The translations under genes were made by a program, and so were the position numbers. Below are positions 51,690 through 60,463 of a DNA stretch of 64,000 bases, in pieces. The notes beneath the pieces are model-generated. The model saw only the letters and a list, made by a program, of their open reading frames with translations. It searched no databases and was not told the origin of the DNA. The stretch's first letter is position 1, and the number at the start of each line of letters is the position of its first letter. The stretch lies in assembly GCF_050271975.1 (NCBI RefSeq), contig NZ_CP189850.1, positions 1,736,001-1,800,000 of the forward strand. Direction: 5' to 3'. This DNA comes from Litorimonas sp947503715. GTDB lineage: Bacteria > Pseudomonadota > Alphaproteobacteria > Caulobacterales > Maricaulaceae.

Positions 51690-53581
51690 ACAAGCCCGTC
51701 AACCAATCCGAGTTCCAAACGCCCGAAGTCACGACCGGTGCGCTGCCGGCCTCGACCAAGATCTATACGCATCCGAAAGCCGACCCGACGCTGTCCGTTC
51801 CGCACCGTTCTATCGCGCTGCACCCGACGGCAAATGAGCCGCCCGTGCCCGTCTATGACACGTCCGGTCCATATTCGGATGAGAGTGTCACGATTGATGT
51901 GGAGAAGGGCCTCGCGCGGCCCCGCACAGACTGGGTGCTGGAACGCGGCGGCGTGGAATTTTACGAGGGCCGCGATGTTAAGCCCGAAGATAATGGCGGC
52001 GCGACGGGCCGCTTCCTCGCCCGTGAGTTTCCGGTCAAAAACCAACCCCTGCGCGGCGTCGGTGACGCCCCCGTCACACAATATGAATTCGCCAAAGCGG
52101 GAATCATCACGAAAGAGATGATCTATGTCGCCGAGCGCGAAAATCTCGGGCGGCAGGCACAACTCGACGAGGCCCAAGCCCGTGTCGATGCGGGCGAGAG
52201 CTTTGGCGCGGAGATCCCCGCCTTTGTCACGCCGGAATTCGTCCGCAGCGAGATCGCCCGCGGCCGCGCCGTCATCCCGTCCAATATCAACCATCCGGAG
52301 TTGGAGCCGCAAATCATTGGTCGCAATTTCCTCGTGAAAATCAATGCCAATATCGGCAACTCCGCCGTGGCAAGCTCTGTCGAGGAAGAGGTCGAGAAGA
52401 TGGTCTGGGCGACGCGTTGGGGTGCGGACAACGTCATGGACCTGTCCACGGGCCGCAACATCCATAACACGCGCGAATGGATCATCCGCAATTCGCCCGT
52501 GCCCATCGGGACGGTGCCGATTTATCAGGCGCTGGAAAAGGTCAACGGTGTCGCCGAAGACCTGACCTGGGAAATCTACCGCGATACGCTGATCGAACAA
52601 TGCGAGCAGGGCGTGGATTATTTCACCATCCATGCGGGCGTGCGCCTCGCCTATATCCATCTAACGGCGAACCGCGTTTGCGGCATCGTTTCGCGCGGTG
52701 GCTCGATCATGGCGAAATGGATGCTGGCCCGTCACGAGGAGAGCTTCCTCTATACAAAATTCAGTGAGATTTGCGACATCATGCGCGCCTATGACGTGAC
52801 GTTCAGCCTCGGGGACGGCCTCCGCCCGGGCGCGGTTGCAGACGCCAATGACCGCGCGCAATTTGCGGAACTGGAAACACTCGGTGAGCTGACGCAAATC
52901 GCGTGGAAAAAGGGCTGCCAAGTTATGATCGAAGGCCCGGGCCACGTCCCGATGCACAAGATCAAGGTCAATATGGAGAAGCAACTCCGCGAATGCGGCG
53001 AAGCCCCGTTCTACACGCTCGGGCCGCTGACAACGGATATCGCGCCGGGTTATGACCATATCACGTCGGGCATTGGCGCGGCGATGATCGGCTGGTTCGG
53101 GACCTCCATGCTCTGCTACGTCACGCCGAAAGAACATCTCGGCCTGCCGGATCGCGACGATGTCAAAGTCGGCGTGATCACCTATAAACTCGCCGCCCAC
53201 GCCGCCGACCTCGCCAAAGGCCATCCGGCCGCGCAAATTCGCGACGATGCCCTCTCCCGGGCAAGGTTCGAATTCCGCTGGGAAGATCAATTCAACCTCG
53301 CCCTCGACCCCGAAACGGCGAGAGATTACCACGACCAAACCCTCCCCAAAGACGCACATAAAACCGCGCATTTCTGCTCCATGTGCGGCCCAAAGTTCTG
53401 CTCCATGGAGATTACGCGGGAAGTGCGGGAATATGCGGCAGGGTTGAGCGATAATGAACGCGCCGCGCTTTATCCGGATGAGGCTCAAGCTGGCATGGAT
53501 GAGATGTCCGAGAAGTTTAAGGAACTTGGCGGGGAGATTTATCTCAGCGAGGACGGCACGCAACGCGAGCCGATTGACTGA
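51686..53581 (+). CDS. thiC: Phosphomethylpyrimidine synthase
   Basis: Radical-SAM enzyme that converts aminoimidazole ribotide to HMP-P, the pyrimidine of thiamine. 631 residues with the N-terminal ThiC domain and the C-terminal cluster motif CSMCGPKFCSM (Cys-x2-Cys-x4-Cys) near 570; other signatures are DLSTGRNIHNTREWIIRNSP, VIEGPGHVPMH-like (here QVMIEGPGHVPMHKIKVN) and YDHITSGIGAAMIGWFGTSMLCYVTP. Third gene of the TPP-riboswitch operon. The other thi gene here is thiD at 26 kb, distant. Confidence 0.98.
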   Translation: MNKPVNQSEFQTPEVTTGALPASTKIYTHPKADPTLSVPHRSIALHPTANEPPVPVYDTSGPYSDESVTIDVEKGLARPRTDWVLERGGVEFYEGRDVKPEDNGGATGRFLAREFPVKNQPLRGVGDAPVTQYEFAKAGIITKEMIYVAERENLGRQAQLDEAQARVDAGESFGAEIPAFVTPEFVRSEIARGRAVIPSNINHPELEPQIIGRNFLVKINANIGNSAVASSVEEEVEKMVWATRWGADNVMDLSTGRNIHNTREWIIRNSPVPIGTVPIYQALEKVNGVAEDLTWEIYRDTLIEQCEQGVDYFTIHAGVRLAYIHLTANRVCGIVSRGGSIMAKWMLARHEESFLYTKFSEICDIMRAYDVTFSLGDGLRPGAVADANDRAQFAELETLGELTQIAWKKGCQVMIEGPGHVPMHKIKVNMEKQLRECGEAPFYTLGPLTTDIAPGYDHITSGIGAAMIGWFGTSMLCYVTPKEHLGLPDRDDVKVGVITYKLAAHAADLAKGHPAAQIRDDALSRARFEFRWEDQFNLALDPETARDYHDQTLPKDAHKTAHFCSMCGPKFCSMEITREVREYAAGLSDNERAALYPDEAQAGMDEMSEKFKELGGEIYLSEDGTQREPID

Positions 53582-53652
53582 TTTTTTTTCAATTTAATTT
53601 TATAGTTCGAAATCGCTTGTCGTTCGATCAGAAAACATCAAGGAGTTTCAAC

Positions 53653-54807
53653 ATGCGGACTTTAGTGTTTTTTTGCCTGTTTGTTTTGTCTGCCTGCGCC
53701 ACTATAGCTGAGGATGATCCACGCCTTGAAAAATATGAAATTTTTGGGACAGTTTTAGGGCAAATTTCTAAGAACTATATTGGTGAAACTGATTGGATTA
53801 ATGATGATTACTTTGATGAAGTCAGTACATCTGAAAAAGATTTGCCTACGTTAATACATGACGCTGTTGCAAGGCTCGACCCCCGAAGTGAGTATATTGA
53901 AAAGGATCGTTTTCGAGCTTTGAGATTAAATAGTTCTAGTGACGATGCTGACATTGGTTTGAGCATAATGGTTGCCGATGAAAAGTATTTTGTTTCCAGA
54001 GTAAGGACAAATTCACCGGCTGCTCGAAATAACATTCTTCCCGGTGATCAAATTCTTGCGATTAATGAGAAGATTGTTTCGAGGTTAAAGGGTTTGGGAA
54101 TAGCACAAAGCTTAAGGGGTGAACCCGGAAGTGAAGTTTCGGTGCGTTTTGAACGGGGCGGTGTTGGACGAACAATAAAATTCACTCGCGAAATAAATAC
54201 AGAAAAAAATGTAACTTTCCATCGCAAAGATAACGTCGTAGTTGTTCAAATTAGAAGTTTTAACAGTTCAACTGTTGAGGATGTTAGTCCTTTATTAAAA
54301 ATTCTAAACGCGTCTCCAGATGGTCCTTTAGAGAGCCTTATTATTGATCTAAGAGGAAATGGTGGAGGCCTCCTAGTCTCATGCTCTGATATGGCAGACT
54401 TATTTTTGGACGGGGGTGAGATTTTCTATACTCAAGGTCGAGGTATCAAAAACATTAAAAAATACACTGCGGAAAAAGGCGATGTAATGCAGGAGCGGCC
54501 TATCATTATTGTAGTAAATGAGTTCACTGGATCAGGCGCTGAGCTCTTTACATTGTCGATGCAAGCGCGAAATCGAGCGATTATTGTGGGTGAACAAACC
54601 GCAGGGAAAGGAGTTGTACAAACAGTGATTCCGATAGATGGCGGGCGCTACGGAGCATTGAAGATTACTTCCGAAAAGATGTTTGTCGCAAATGGTGTCG
54701 GTATTGACGGAATTGGGGTTGTGCCGGATGTTGCGAGTTCCGGTTTTGATGATCAAGTATTGATGAAGGCCTCACAAATCGCTTTATCAGGCAACGTATC
54801 GAGATAA
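53653..54807 (+). CDS. S41 (C-terminal processing) protease lipoprotein
   Basis: 384-residue predicted lipoprotein (lipobox LSAC, Cys15); the start at 53653 has AAGGAG 7 bases upstream and is preferred over one 36 bases earlier. An acidic N-terminal helical part precedes a PDZ domain (about 95-180, SPAARNNILPGDQILAINEK) and the protease core with Ser294 in EFTGSGAEL and Lys319 in TAGKGVVQ. Shorter than CtpA. The DNA is visibly AT-rich, unlike the preceding thiC. Likely periplasmic, substrates unknown. Confidence 0.9.
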   Translation: MRTLVFFCLFVLSACATIAEDDPRLEKYEIFGTVLGQISKNYIGETDWINDDYFDEVSTSEKDLPTLIHDAVARLDPRSEYIEKDRFRALRLNSSSDDADIGLSIMVADEKYFVSRVRTNSPAARNNILPGDQILAINEKIVSRLKGLGIAQSLRGEPGSEVSVRFERGGVGRTIKFTREINTEKNVTFHRKDNVVVVQIRSFNSSTVEDVSPLLKILNASPDGPLESLIIDLRGNGGGLLVSCSDMADLFLDGGEIFYTQGRGIKNIKKYTAEKGDVMQERPIIIVVNEFTGSGAELFTLSMQARNRAIIVGEQTAGKGVVQTVIPIDGGRYGALKITSEKMFVANGVGIDGIGVVPDVASSGFDDQVLMKASQIALSGNVSR

Positions 54808-54955
54808 TATTATTGCAGGACACAAGAGTGGGAAAGGCATTGAACTCGGTCTCGCTTCGCTCTGGTTAGAATCCAATTTTAATCCCAAATTCTCGCACCT
54901 TGCTAAATTACAGGTTTTTAGTCATGCTCTCCCGACCCAGACAGGAGCCCAAACC

Positions 54956-55336
54956 ATGATCGGATACATAACCCTGGGAACTTCAGACATCGCACGCGGA
55001 GCGGCCTTCTACGACGCCATCGCCGCTGAAATGGACACGCCCCGCATGATGGGGTCGGAGGAGGATGGGTTTATCGCGTGGGGCAAACCGGGGGATAAGG
55101 CCGGGCTGTCCATTATTCATCCGCATGACGGCAATCCCATGTCCGTCGGGAATGGCAGTATGGTGGCGTTACTGGCCAATGACCAAACCCATGTGAAACG
55201 GATTTACGATCTGGCGCTCTCGCTGGGCGGAACCTGCGAAGGTGAACCGGGACTACGCGGCGGCGGGTTTTATGCGGCCTATTTCCGGGATTTGGACGGG
55301 CATAAGCTCAACGCCTTTTGCATGGGCGCGAGTTAG
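54956..55336 (+). CDS. VOC-family (glyoxalase/bleomycin-resistance-like) protein
   Basis: 126-residue single VOC domain: MIGYITLGTSDIARGAAFYDAI at 1-22, a central SIIHPHDGNPMSVGNG and the C-terminal GGFYAAYFRDLDGHKLNAF, with the paired beta-alpha-beta-beta-beta units. Members include lyases, dioxygenases and small-molecule binders; metal ligands cannot be assigned with confidence. A 148-base gap without features separates it from the S41 gene. Confidence 0.9.
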   Translation: MIGYITLGTSDIARGAAFYDAIAAEMDTPRMMGSEEDGFIAWGKPGDKAGLSIIHPHDGNPMSVGNGSMVALLANDQTHVKRIYDLALSLGGTCEGEPGLRGGGFYAAYFRDLDGHKLNAFCMGAS

Positions 55337-55351
55337 GCTCGGCGATAATCT

Positions 55352-55804
55352 GTGACGCTCCTCTCCCAAATCACGGCGGCTATTCTGCTTCTCATCGCGC
55401 TGTTCCATTTGCTTTGGGGGATTAACGTTTATTGGCCCGCCAAAGACGAAGCCAGCCTCGCGCGGGCTGTGGTCGGAGCGAAGGGCATTACGCAAATGCC
55501 GAATTTCTGGGCCTGTAGTTTCGTTACTGTGGCTTTGTTGATTGGGGCGGTGATTGTCTTGAGCCTTGGCGGAGCCGTGCGTTTGGCGTCCATCCCCATC
55601 TGGATATTCCAAATTTTGGGAGCAGGGTTTGCCTTGGTTTTGCTGGCGCGCGGTATTATCGGCTTCACGCCATTTTGGGCGGGTATCACCCCGGAAGAGC
55701 CGTTTCTTACGCTCAACCGCCTTTATTACTCACCCCTTTGCCTTGCGCTGGGCGCATCGGTCGTGACGCTGCTTATCAGGTCTCGTTTTTATAATTCGCT
55801 TTAA
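55352..55804 (+). CDS. DUF3995 membrane protein
   Basis: 150 residues with four membrane segments and the family's LIALFHLLWGINVYWPAKDE at 14-33; RGIIGFTPFWAGITPEEPFLTLNRLYYSPLCL closes the domain. Function unknown. The gene directly follows the VOC gene (16 bases) and its end overlaps the convergent lipoprotein gene by 29 bases. Confidence 0.8.
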   Translation: MTLLSQITAAILLLIALFHLLWGINVYWPAKDEASLARAVVGAKGITQMPNFWACSFVTVALLIGAVIVLSLGGAVRLASIPIWIFQILGAGFALVLLARGIIGFTPFWAGITPEEPFLTLNRLYYSPLCLALGASVVTLLIRSRFYNSL

Positions 55805-56306
55805 ACGTCCCGCAGCTGTCCTTCGGTGCTTGGACGTCCATGCCTGACACAATGCGCCACCCGTCATCCATCTTGGTCATTGTGAATTGATTGACGCCGC
55901 ATCCGACGCGTTTGCCGTCCACGTCAATCACAAAAGGAGCCCAGACGGTGGCGAGTTTTCCGAAACGCTCGACCTTCATCTCAAATAGCTCTTCATGGGC
56001 GTAGCCGACCTCTAACGTGCCGACCCAGTCGCGCCAGCGGGGCAGGCCGTCTCTGGCGATTGTGCCTTCGGGGCGTAAGCGGAGAAGGGTTCCACCCTCC
56101 GCGAAGACCGCATCCACCATATCCGTATCGCCGCGATACATGGCGACCATCATGGAATAGGCCGTGTTTTCGGGCGTGGAGAGATCAAGCGCGGCGGTCG
56201 CATAATCGGGAGCAGCCACGCGAGGTTTATCTGCCGCTGATGGCTGTTTTGAACAGGCCGAAAGCAGTAAAACCGCGAGAGTCAGGCTAAGGCTATATCG
56301 TTTCAT
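55776..56306 (-). CDS. NTF2-like (SnoaL/DUF4440) lipoprotein
   Basis: 176-residue predicted lipoprotein (lipobox LSAC, Cys18). The mature part looks like a nuclear-transport-factor-2-like cone: ENTAYSMMVAMYRGDTDMVDAVFAEGG, TIARDGLPRWRDWVG, KLATVWAPFVIDVDGKRVGCG, WRIVSGMDVQ. The family contains isomerases and small-molecule binders. Function unknown. Its start opens onto the 669-base gene-free stretch at 56307-56975. Confidence 0.8.
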   Translation of the reverse strand: MKRYSLSLTLAVLLLSACSKQPSAADKPRVAAPDYATAALDLSTPENTAYSMMVAMYRGDTDMVDAVFAEGGTLLRLRPEGTIARDGLPRWRDWVGTLEVGYAHEELFEMKVERFGKLATVWAPFVIDVDGKRVGCGVNQFTMTKMDDGWRIVSGMDVQAPKDSCGTFKANYKNET

Positions 56307-56399
56307 GTCTTTTACACTCTGTCTTTTCGGGGCGGTTTAAGGCCGCTCAACTTAATCCGCATATATAGCGGACTGAGACATAAGTGAAATCAGGGTATT

Positions 56400-56940
56400 A
56401 GACCCCATTCCAAGAGAATGATCCCCGGTTTTCCGTTTGCCCCTATATTCAAACTCGTTCTTTCGGACATGGGACAGGCAAGAGATCGTTGGCTTTCTGG
56501 TATCGAAGGACGGTGTGCTTAGAAGCATTCGGTAACGCGGATGTGGAGGAGCCCAGCCGCGAGCGCCTGACGGGTTTAGACACCCGCAGTCAAGTAAGGC
56601 CGCCGTTGGAGACGCACCGCCGTGTGGCGGCGTATTTGGCGTGAGCTAAATATGCAGAGTGCAGGGCTTTGTCGCTTAAAGACCGACAAAGCTGAGATTT
56701 GGAAGATGTAACGGTATCGCCGACCTCTCCTCAGACCTCATGCGCTTGGCCTTCGTGTAAAACATTTCTATCTTTGGTCTCCATCACGGAGGTCACCACG
56801 CGGACGTCCCGCTTTTATATCTTTGGCTGTCACCCACGTTGAAATCAAAATTTCAACCGGGGCAGCGGGGGATGGCGCTTGTTCTGAAGGCTCGCAATTT
56901 ATCGAAAGCCGGATTAATATTTGAGTAACCCTATTTCCCC
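56400..56940. ncRNA. Gene-free region with multiple strong hairpins; candidate structured RNA
   Basis: The 669 bases from 56307 to 56975 hold no convincing gene. A cluster of perfect hairpins points to a structured RNA: GCTTTGTCG/CGACAAAGC (56665-56691), CGCCG/CGGCG near 56618-56631, GGGT/ACCC near 56571-56584, and GTTGAAAT/ATTTCAAC (56838-56857). GTTGGC near 56489 can pair with GCCGAC near 56720, enclosing about 240 bases. I could not match it to RNase P RNA, tmRNA, SRP RNA or 6S RNA, nor decide the strand with certainty (plus favoured). Confidence 0.45.
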
Positions 56941-56975
56941 ACATCTTTGAAACAGGGCGGCGTTAAAGTAGCGGT

Positions 56976-57407
56976 GTGTCAATTTCTCAATATATCTATA
57001 CCTCGACCTGTGCGGACGAGATGACGCCGAAAATGGCCTATCAGGTTTCGAGCCAGAGCGTCTCGATTTGTGAGCAGTTGCAGATTACGGGTCGCGTCTT
57101 TGCCAATCGGCAACAGGCGTTGGCCATTACGGAGGGGCCGACGGATATCGTCTATAAATATTTTCAGGCGGTGAAATCCGACCCGCTTGTCCAGACCATC
57201 CTTCTTCATGTGGACCGTCCGGTCGAGGCGCGCGAATTTGAGGATTACTCCGTCTGGCTAAACCTCGGCATCGGATTTGAATTTGGGGAGAAGGTGCGGA
57301 AACTGTCGCCTGGCACAGTGCATCTGGCCCTGCCGGATAATCCTTCACCGCGATTGCGGATTATGGCCGAGGCCTATCTGGATGATGATATGCTGATTGC
57401 GGGCTAG
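56976..57407 (+). CDS. Degenerate BLUF-domain protein
   Basis: 143-residue BLUF-fold protein. Tyr8 in QYIYTS matches the flavin tyrosine, but the conserved Asn of the NITG motif is Gln36 (LQITG) and the essential photocycle Gln is Ala50 (QALAITEG). It therefore should not carry out the normal blue-light reaction, and may have lost flavin or work as a light-independent partner of the intact BLUF protein at 49.6 kb. Start is a GTG with no clear ribosome-binding site. It is convergent with the first SemiSWEET, sharing 4 bases. Confidence 0.75.
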   Translation: MSISQYIYTSTCADEMTPKMAYQVSSQSVSICEQLQITGRVFANRQQALAITEGPTDIVYKYFQAVKSDPLVQTILLHVDRPVEAREFEDYSVWLNLGIGFEFGEKVRKLSPGTVHLALPDNPSPRLRIMAEAYLDDDMLIAG

Positions 57408-57682
57408 CGAATTGCGTTGCGGGACGCCCAGCGCTCTCGCGCCGTGACCGTGAAGATGATGACGGCCAGCGTCAGGGTGACAGCATTGGCCGCGACGACT
57501 GGAAAGGCCTGAATGAACAGGCCGTAGATGAGCCAGCACGCGACACCGAGTGTAAAGGCGGCATACATCAGCAAGCTGATTCCGTCCGTGCGACCCGTAC
57601 GAATGACGAGCCAAGCCTGTGGAATGAAGGACAGGGATGTCAAAATGGCGGCGACATAGCCGAGCAATGTGATGTGATCCAT
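57404..57682 (-). CDS. SemiSWEET sugar transporter
   Basis: 92-residue three-helix half-transporter (PQ-loop family) that dimerises to carry small sugars. LLGYVAAILTSLSFIPQAWLVIRTG contains the hinge Pro-Gln, followed by DGISLLMYAAFTLGVACWLIYGL (SWEET core Trp and Gly) and the third helix FPVVAANAVTLTLAVIIFTV. It lies 14 bases after its tandem paralogue and may form a heterodimer with it. Substrate unknown. Confidence 0.9.
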   Translation of the reverse strand: MDHITLLGYVAAILTSLSFIPQAWLVIRTGRTDGISLLMYAAFTLGVACWLIYGLFIQAFPVVAANAVTLTLAVIIFTVTARERWASRNAIR

Positions 57683-57696
57683 GATGCGGGTCCTCG

Positions 57697-57987
57697 TCAG
57701 GCTGTCGCCGGGTGGGTTTGGGACCGCTTAGACAATCTACCCCGCGCCGTCATCGTCAGAATGAGAGAGGCGAGGGAGAGCGTCACGACATTGGCGCAGA
57801 TCAGTGGCCAACTCGTGACGAGAAGGCCATAGGTCAACCAGCAGACCTTCCCCGTCGTTAGCATGGAATACATGACGAGGCTGATTCCCGCCGTCTCACC
57901 CGTGCGCAGGATGAGCAGGGCCTGGGGGAAGAAGGAGAGCGATGTCAGGATCGCGGCGGCAAAGCCGAAGAGTTCAATATGTGTCAT
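57697..57987 (-). CDS. SemiSWEET sugar transporter, tandem paralogue
   Basis: 96-residue three-helix protein; the start at 57987 (MTHIELFGFAAAIL) is preferred because an in-frame ATG 93 bases upstream would add an atypical extension. LTSLSFFPQALLILRTG holds the Pro-Gln hinge, then AGISLVMYSMLTTGKVCWLTYGL and a third helix WPLICANVVTLSLASLIL. It is close in sequence to the downstream copy, so the pair arose by duplication. Divergent from the radical SAM gene. Confidence 0.9.
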   Translation of the reverse strand: MTHIELFGFAAAILTSLSFFPQALLILRTGETAGISLVMYSMLTTGKVCWLTYGLLVTSWPLICANVVTLSLASLILTMTARGRLSKRSQTHPATA

Positions 57988-58240
57988 GTGTCGGAAGGTA
58001 AGGATGCCGCGCGGGTTCGAGAACACAGCTTCGGGAAGCCAAGCTATGCAAAAATGGGACGATGATTTTGTCGTGCGCACAGGGGGTCATCCGATTTGCT
58101 GGCAATCGGTGCAACTCAAAACGACTTACCCACAGCCGCGTCGAAATCCGGCTTTGCGAACAAGGAATAAAATCCTATATCTGTCTCAATTGATCCTCTT
58201 GGGCCTTTGCGGATCATATCTCTCTTTTCGGAGTCCCGCC

Positions 58241-59359
58241 ATGGCCCAACCGCATATTCTGTCATTCAAACCGCAATCCCGTGATATCGCTCTGCGAGAA
58301 AAGGGGCGGGGCACGCGCTGGAACGCTTCGGGCCGGTATGAGCCGGAAAGTCGCGAGCAAACGGATGAGGATTGGGACGCCTTGCCGGAGGAGGACCGGA
58401 CACGCCGCCGCACAACGGTCACGCCGGAATTCCCAAAGACGATCATCAATAAAATCCGCTCGCCCTACGTCGCTATGACGCGGTCGATCAATCCTTATCG
58501 CGGCTGCGAACATGGTTGCTCTTATTGTTTTGCGCGGCCCACCCACGCCTATCACGGCCTCTCGCCGGGGTTGGATTTCGAGACGAATCTCTTTGCCAAG
58601 CCTGGCGCGGCGGAACTGCTGACGGCGGAATTATCGCGCCCAAGATATAAGGTCATCCCGATCCAGATCGGGACGAATACCGACGCCTACCAGCCCGTCG
58701 AACGGGAACAGCGCATCATGCGCGGGATTGTGCAGGTCCTGCATGATTTCAATCATCCGGTCTCCATCCTAACGAAAAATGCGCTGGTCCTGCGCGATCT
58801 CGATCTCCTGACGCCGATGGGCGCAAAGAATATCACGCGGGTCATGATGTCTATCACAACGCAGGATCGACACCTCGCCCGCGCGATGGAGCCCCGGACT
58901 TCGACGCCGGATAAGCGTTTTGACGCCATCCGCCAGCTGTCAGAGGCCGGAATTCAGACGGGTATCATGCTCGGCCCTATGATCCCGGGTCTGAACGATA
59001 GCGAGCTGGAAGGCATCATGGCGCGGGCGGCGGATAACGGGGCGACGTTCTCGGCTTTCACAATCCTCCGCCTGCCGCAGGAAGTCGCGCCGATTTTCAA
59101 AGAGTGGCTGGAGACTTACGCACCCAACCGCGCACGCCGCATTTTGCATCATATCCATGTCATGAATAACGGTCGTGACTATGACCCATCTTGGGTGAGG
59201 GTTGCCGAACCGCGTACGCCATTCGCGCAACTCATCACGCAACGCTATCGCATGGCACAACGGAAATACGACATCATCCCGCGAGAAGACCGTCAACCAT
59301 TGAACCGCAGTCTTTTCCGCGTGCCAAGCCATGTGAGCGGCCAGGGTGAGTTGTTCTAA
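58241..59359 (+). CDS. PA0069-family radical SAM protein
   Basis: Radical SAM enzyme of the PA0069/Rv2578c group (SPL-family related), of unknown reaction; relatives include DNA photoproduct lyase. The start at 58241 (MAQPHILSFKPQSRD) is preferred; the frame opens 378 bases earlier. The 372 residues carry the cluster motif CEHGCSYC (Cys-x3-Cys-x2-Cys) in SINPYRGCEHGCSYCFARPTHAYHGL-type context, with IQIGTNTDAYQPVE, SILTKNALVLRDLD and GIMLGPMIPGLND. It stands alone; a DNA-repair role is only a possibility. Confidence 0.92.
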   Translation: MAQPHILSFKPQSRDIALREKGRGTRWNASGRYEPESREQTDEDWDALPEEDRTRRRTTVTPEFPKTIINKIRSPYVAMTRSINPYRGCEHGCSYCFARPTHAYHGLSPGLDFETNLFAKPGAAELLTAELSRPRYKVIPIQIGTNTDAYQPVEREQRIMRGIVQVLHDFNHPVSILTKNALVLRDLDLLTPMGAKNITRVMMSITTQDRHLARAMEPRTSTPDKRFDAIRQLSEAGIQTGIMLGPMIPGLNDSELEGIMARAADNGATFSAFTILRLPQEVAPIFKEWLETYAPNRARRILHHIHVMNNGRDYDPSWVRVAEPRTPFAQLITQRYRMAQRKYDIIPREDRQPLNRSLFRVPSHVSGQGELF

Positions 59360-59482
59360 ATTGCACCTCACATTGCTTTCACATCTCTTTCACGGCCAGT
59401 TGAAAGGACGTGACATGTTTTTCTGATCGGATGGGCCTAACCGCACGCTCGCATTCAACGTCATTAATTAGAGAGAGACATC

Positions 59483-60250
59483 ATGCGTTCCACCTTCAAA
59501 ACTGCCATTTTCACGGCAGCCCTTCTTAGTTTCGCGTCCGGCGCACAGGCCGGTATTTTCGATAAAACACCCGCTGATGGATCGGGCGTCTATGTGTCCG
59601 GCTTTGTTGGGGGAGCTTTTCCGTTTGATGCCGATTTTGAGGGTACGCAGCAGCCTGCGGCGGGCGTACCCGGTGCAGCGGGTGCAAATGCCGATGTTGG
59701 CGCTAATCTTGATTCAGATGTTTATTACGGTGCAGCAGTCGGCGGGCGCTTACCGTTTAAATTTCTGAATGTCTTCCAACCTCGTTTAGAACTGGAAATA
59801 AGCCATTTCGAGTCGGACGTTGATGGCGGGAACTTCAATGGTGGAAATCAGACCTTCTCTGGTCAGCAATCTCAGACTTTCTATCTCATCAACTCTTACA
59901 ATGACATTCGTTGGAAAGATAATCAGCGCGTTGTGCCTTATATTGGCGGCGGTATCGGCTTGGGCGTGGTTGACTCCGACATTCAGTATTTCCCGAATAA
60001 CGGCGTCGCAACTGCGCCAACTTTTGCCGCTCAAGGGCAGGATACAGGCTTTGCAACGGTTTCAGCTGCAGGTGTAACGCTGAATGCGACTGAGAAATTC
60101 GATGTCTTCGTTGAGGGTCGCTACTTCAAAACATACGGTATTGACGCAGAGCGCCGTTTTATTGCCAATGGAAATGATGGATTTAATGCAGACCTGGATG
60201 ATGATCCGGATGGATTGACACTCACGGTTGGAACACGGGTGAAGTTTTAG
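59483..60250 (+). CDS. Outer-membrane beta-barrel protein (OmpA-like, no C-terminal domain)
   Basis: 255 residues with a Sec signal peptide ending GAQAG. The body shows repeated amphipathic strands: VYVSGFVGGAFPFDADFEG, NLDSDVYYGAAVGGRL, RLELEISHFESDVDGG, VVPYIGGGIGLGVVDSDI, FDVFVEGRYFKTYG and GLTLTVGTRVKF ending in Phe. It fits the 8-strand porin/OmpA-membrane-domain superfamily. The DNA context suggests an independent gene with its own AGAGAGA ribosome-binding site. Confidence 0.85.
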   Translation: MRSTFKTAIFTAALLSFASGAQAGIFDKTPADGSGVYVSGFVGGAFPFDADFEGTQQPAAGVPGAAGANADVGANLDSDVYYGAAVGGRLPFKFLNVFQPRLELEISHFESDVDGGNFNGGNQTFSGQQSQTFYLINSYNDIRWKDNQRVVPYIGGGIGLGVVDSDIQYFPNNGVATAPTFAAQGQDTGFATVSAAGVTLNATEKFDVFVEGRYFKTYGIDAERRFIANGNDGFNADLDDDPDGLTLTVGTRVKF

Positions 60251-60463
60251 GCTCAGGATGGGCGTGGCTGTGACTGTCACATAAACTTGTCTTGTGTTTC
60301 GATGGCATCACGCCCATATGGCCAATATCGAGAATAGGCCTGACGACCCGGCCAGCCTAGGTGAGGCTTCGTCCGCACCGAACTGAGTGAGATTTGATTT
60401 CCCTTTTTCGACTACCGCGTGGCCCAGTTGGTCGCGCACAATATGACGTGAAAGGAAAATTAC

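Noticed and set aside
51602..52660. Long open frame opposite thiC
   Set aside because: It is the mirror of the high-GC thiC frame and of the preceding gene end. thiC has clear motifs through the same bases.
52661..53563. Second long antisense frame inside thiC
   Set aside because: Same reason: no ribosome-binding site or domain, and strong thiC motifs on the other strand.
54808..54955. Possible gene or RNA between the S41 protease and VOC genes
   Set aside because: No frame with a start and ribosome-binding site, and no clear hairpin.
56400..56940. RNase P RNA, tmRNA, SRP RNA or 6S RNA
   Set aside because: The conserved blocks of each (for example GAGGAAAGTCC of RNase P or the GGTTCGA arm of tmRNA) are not present on either strand.
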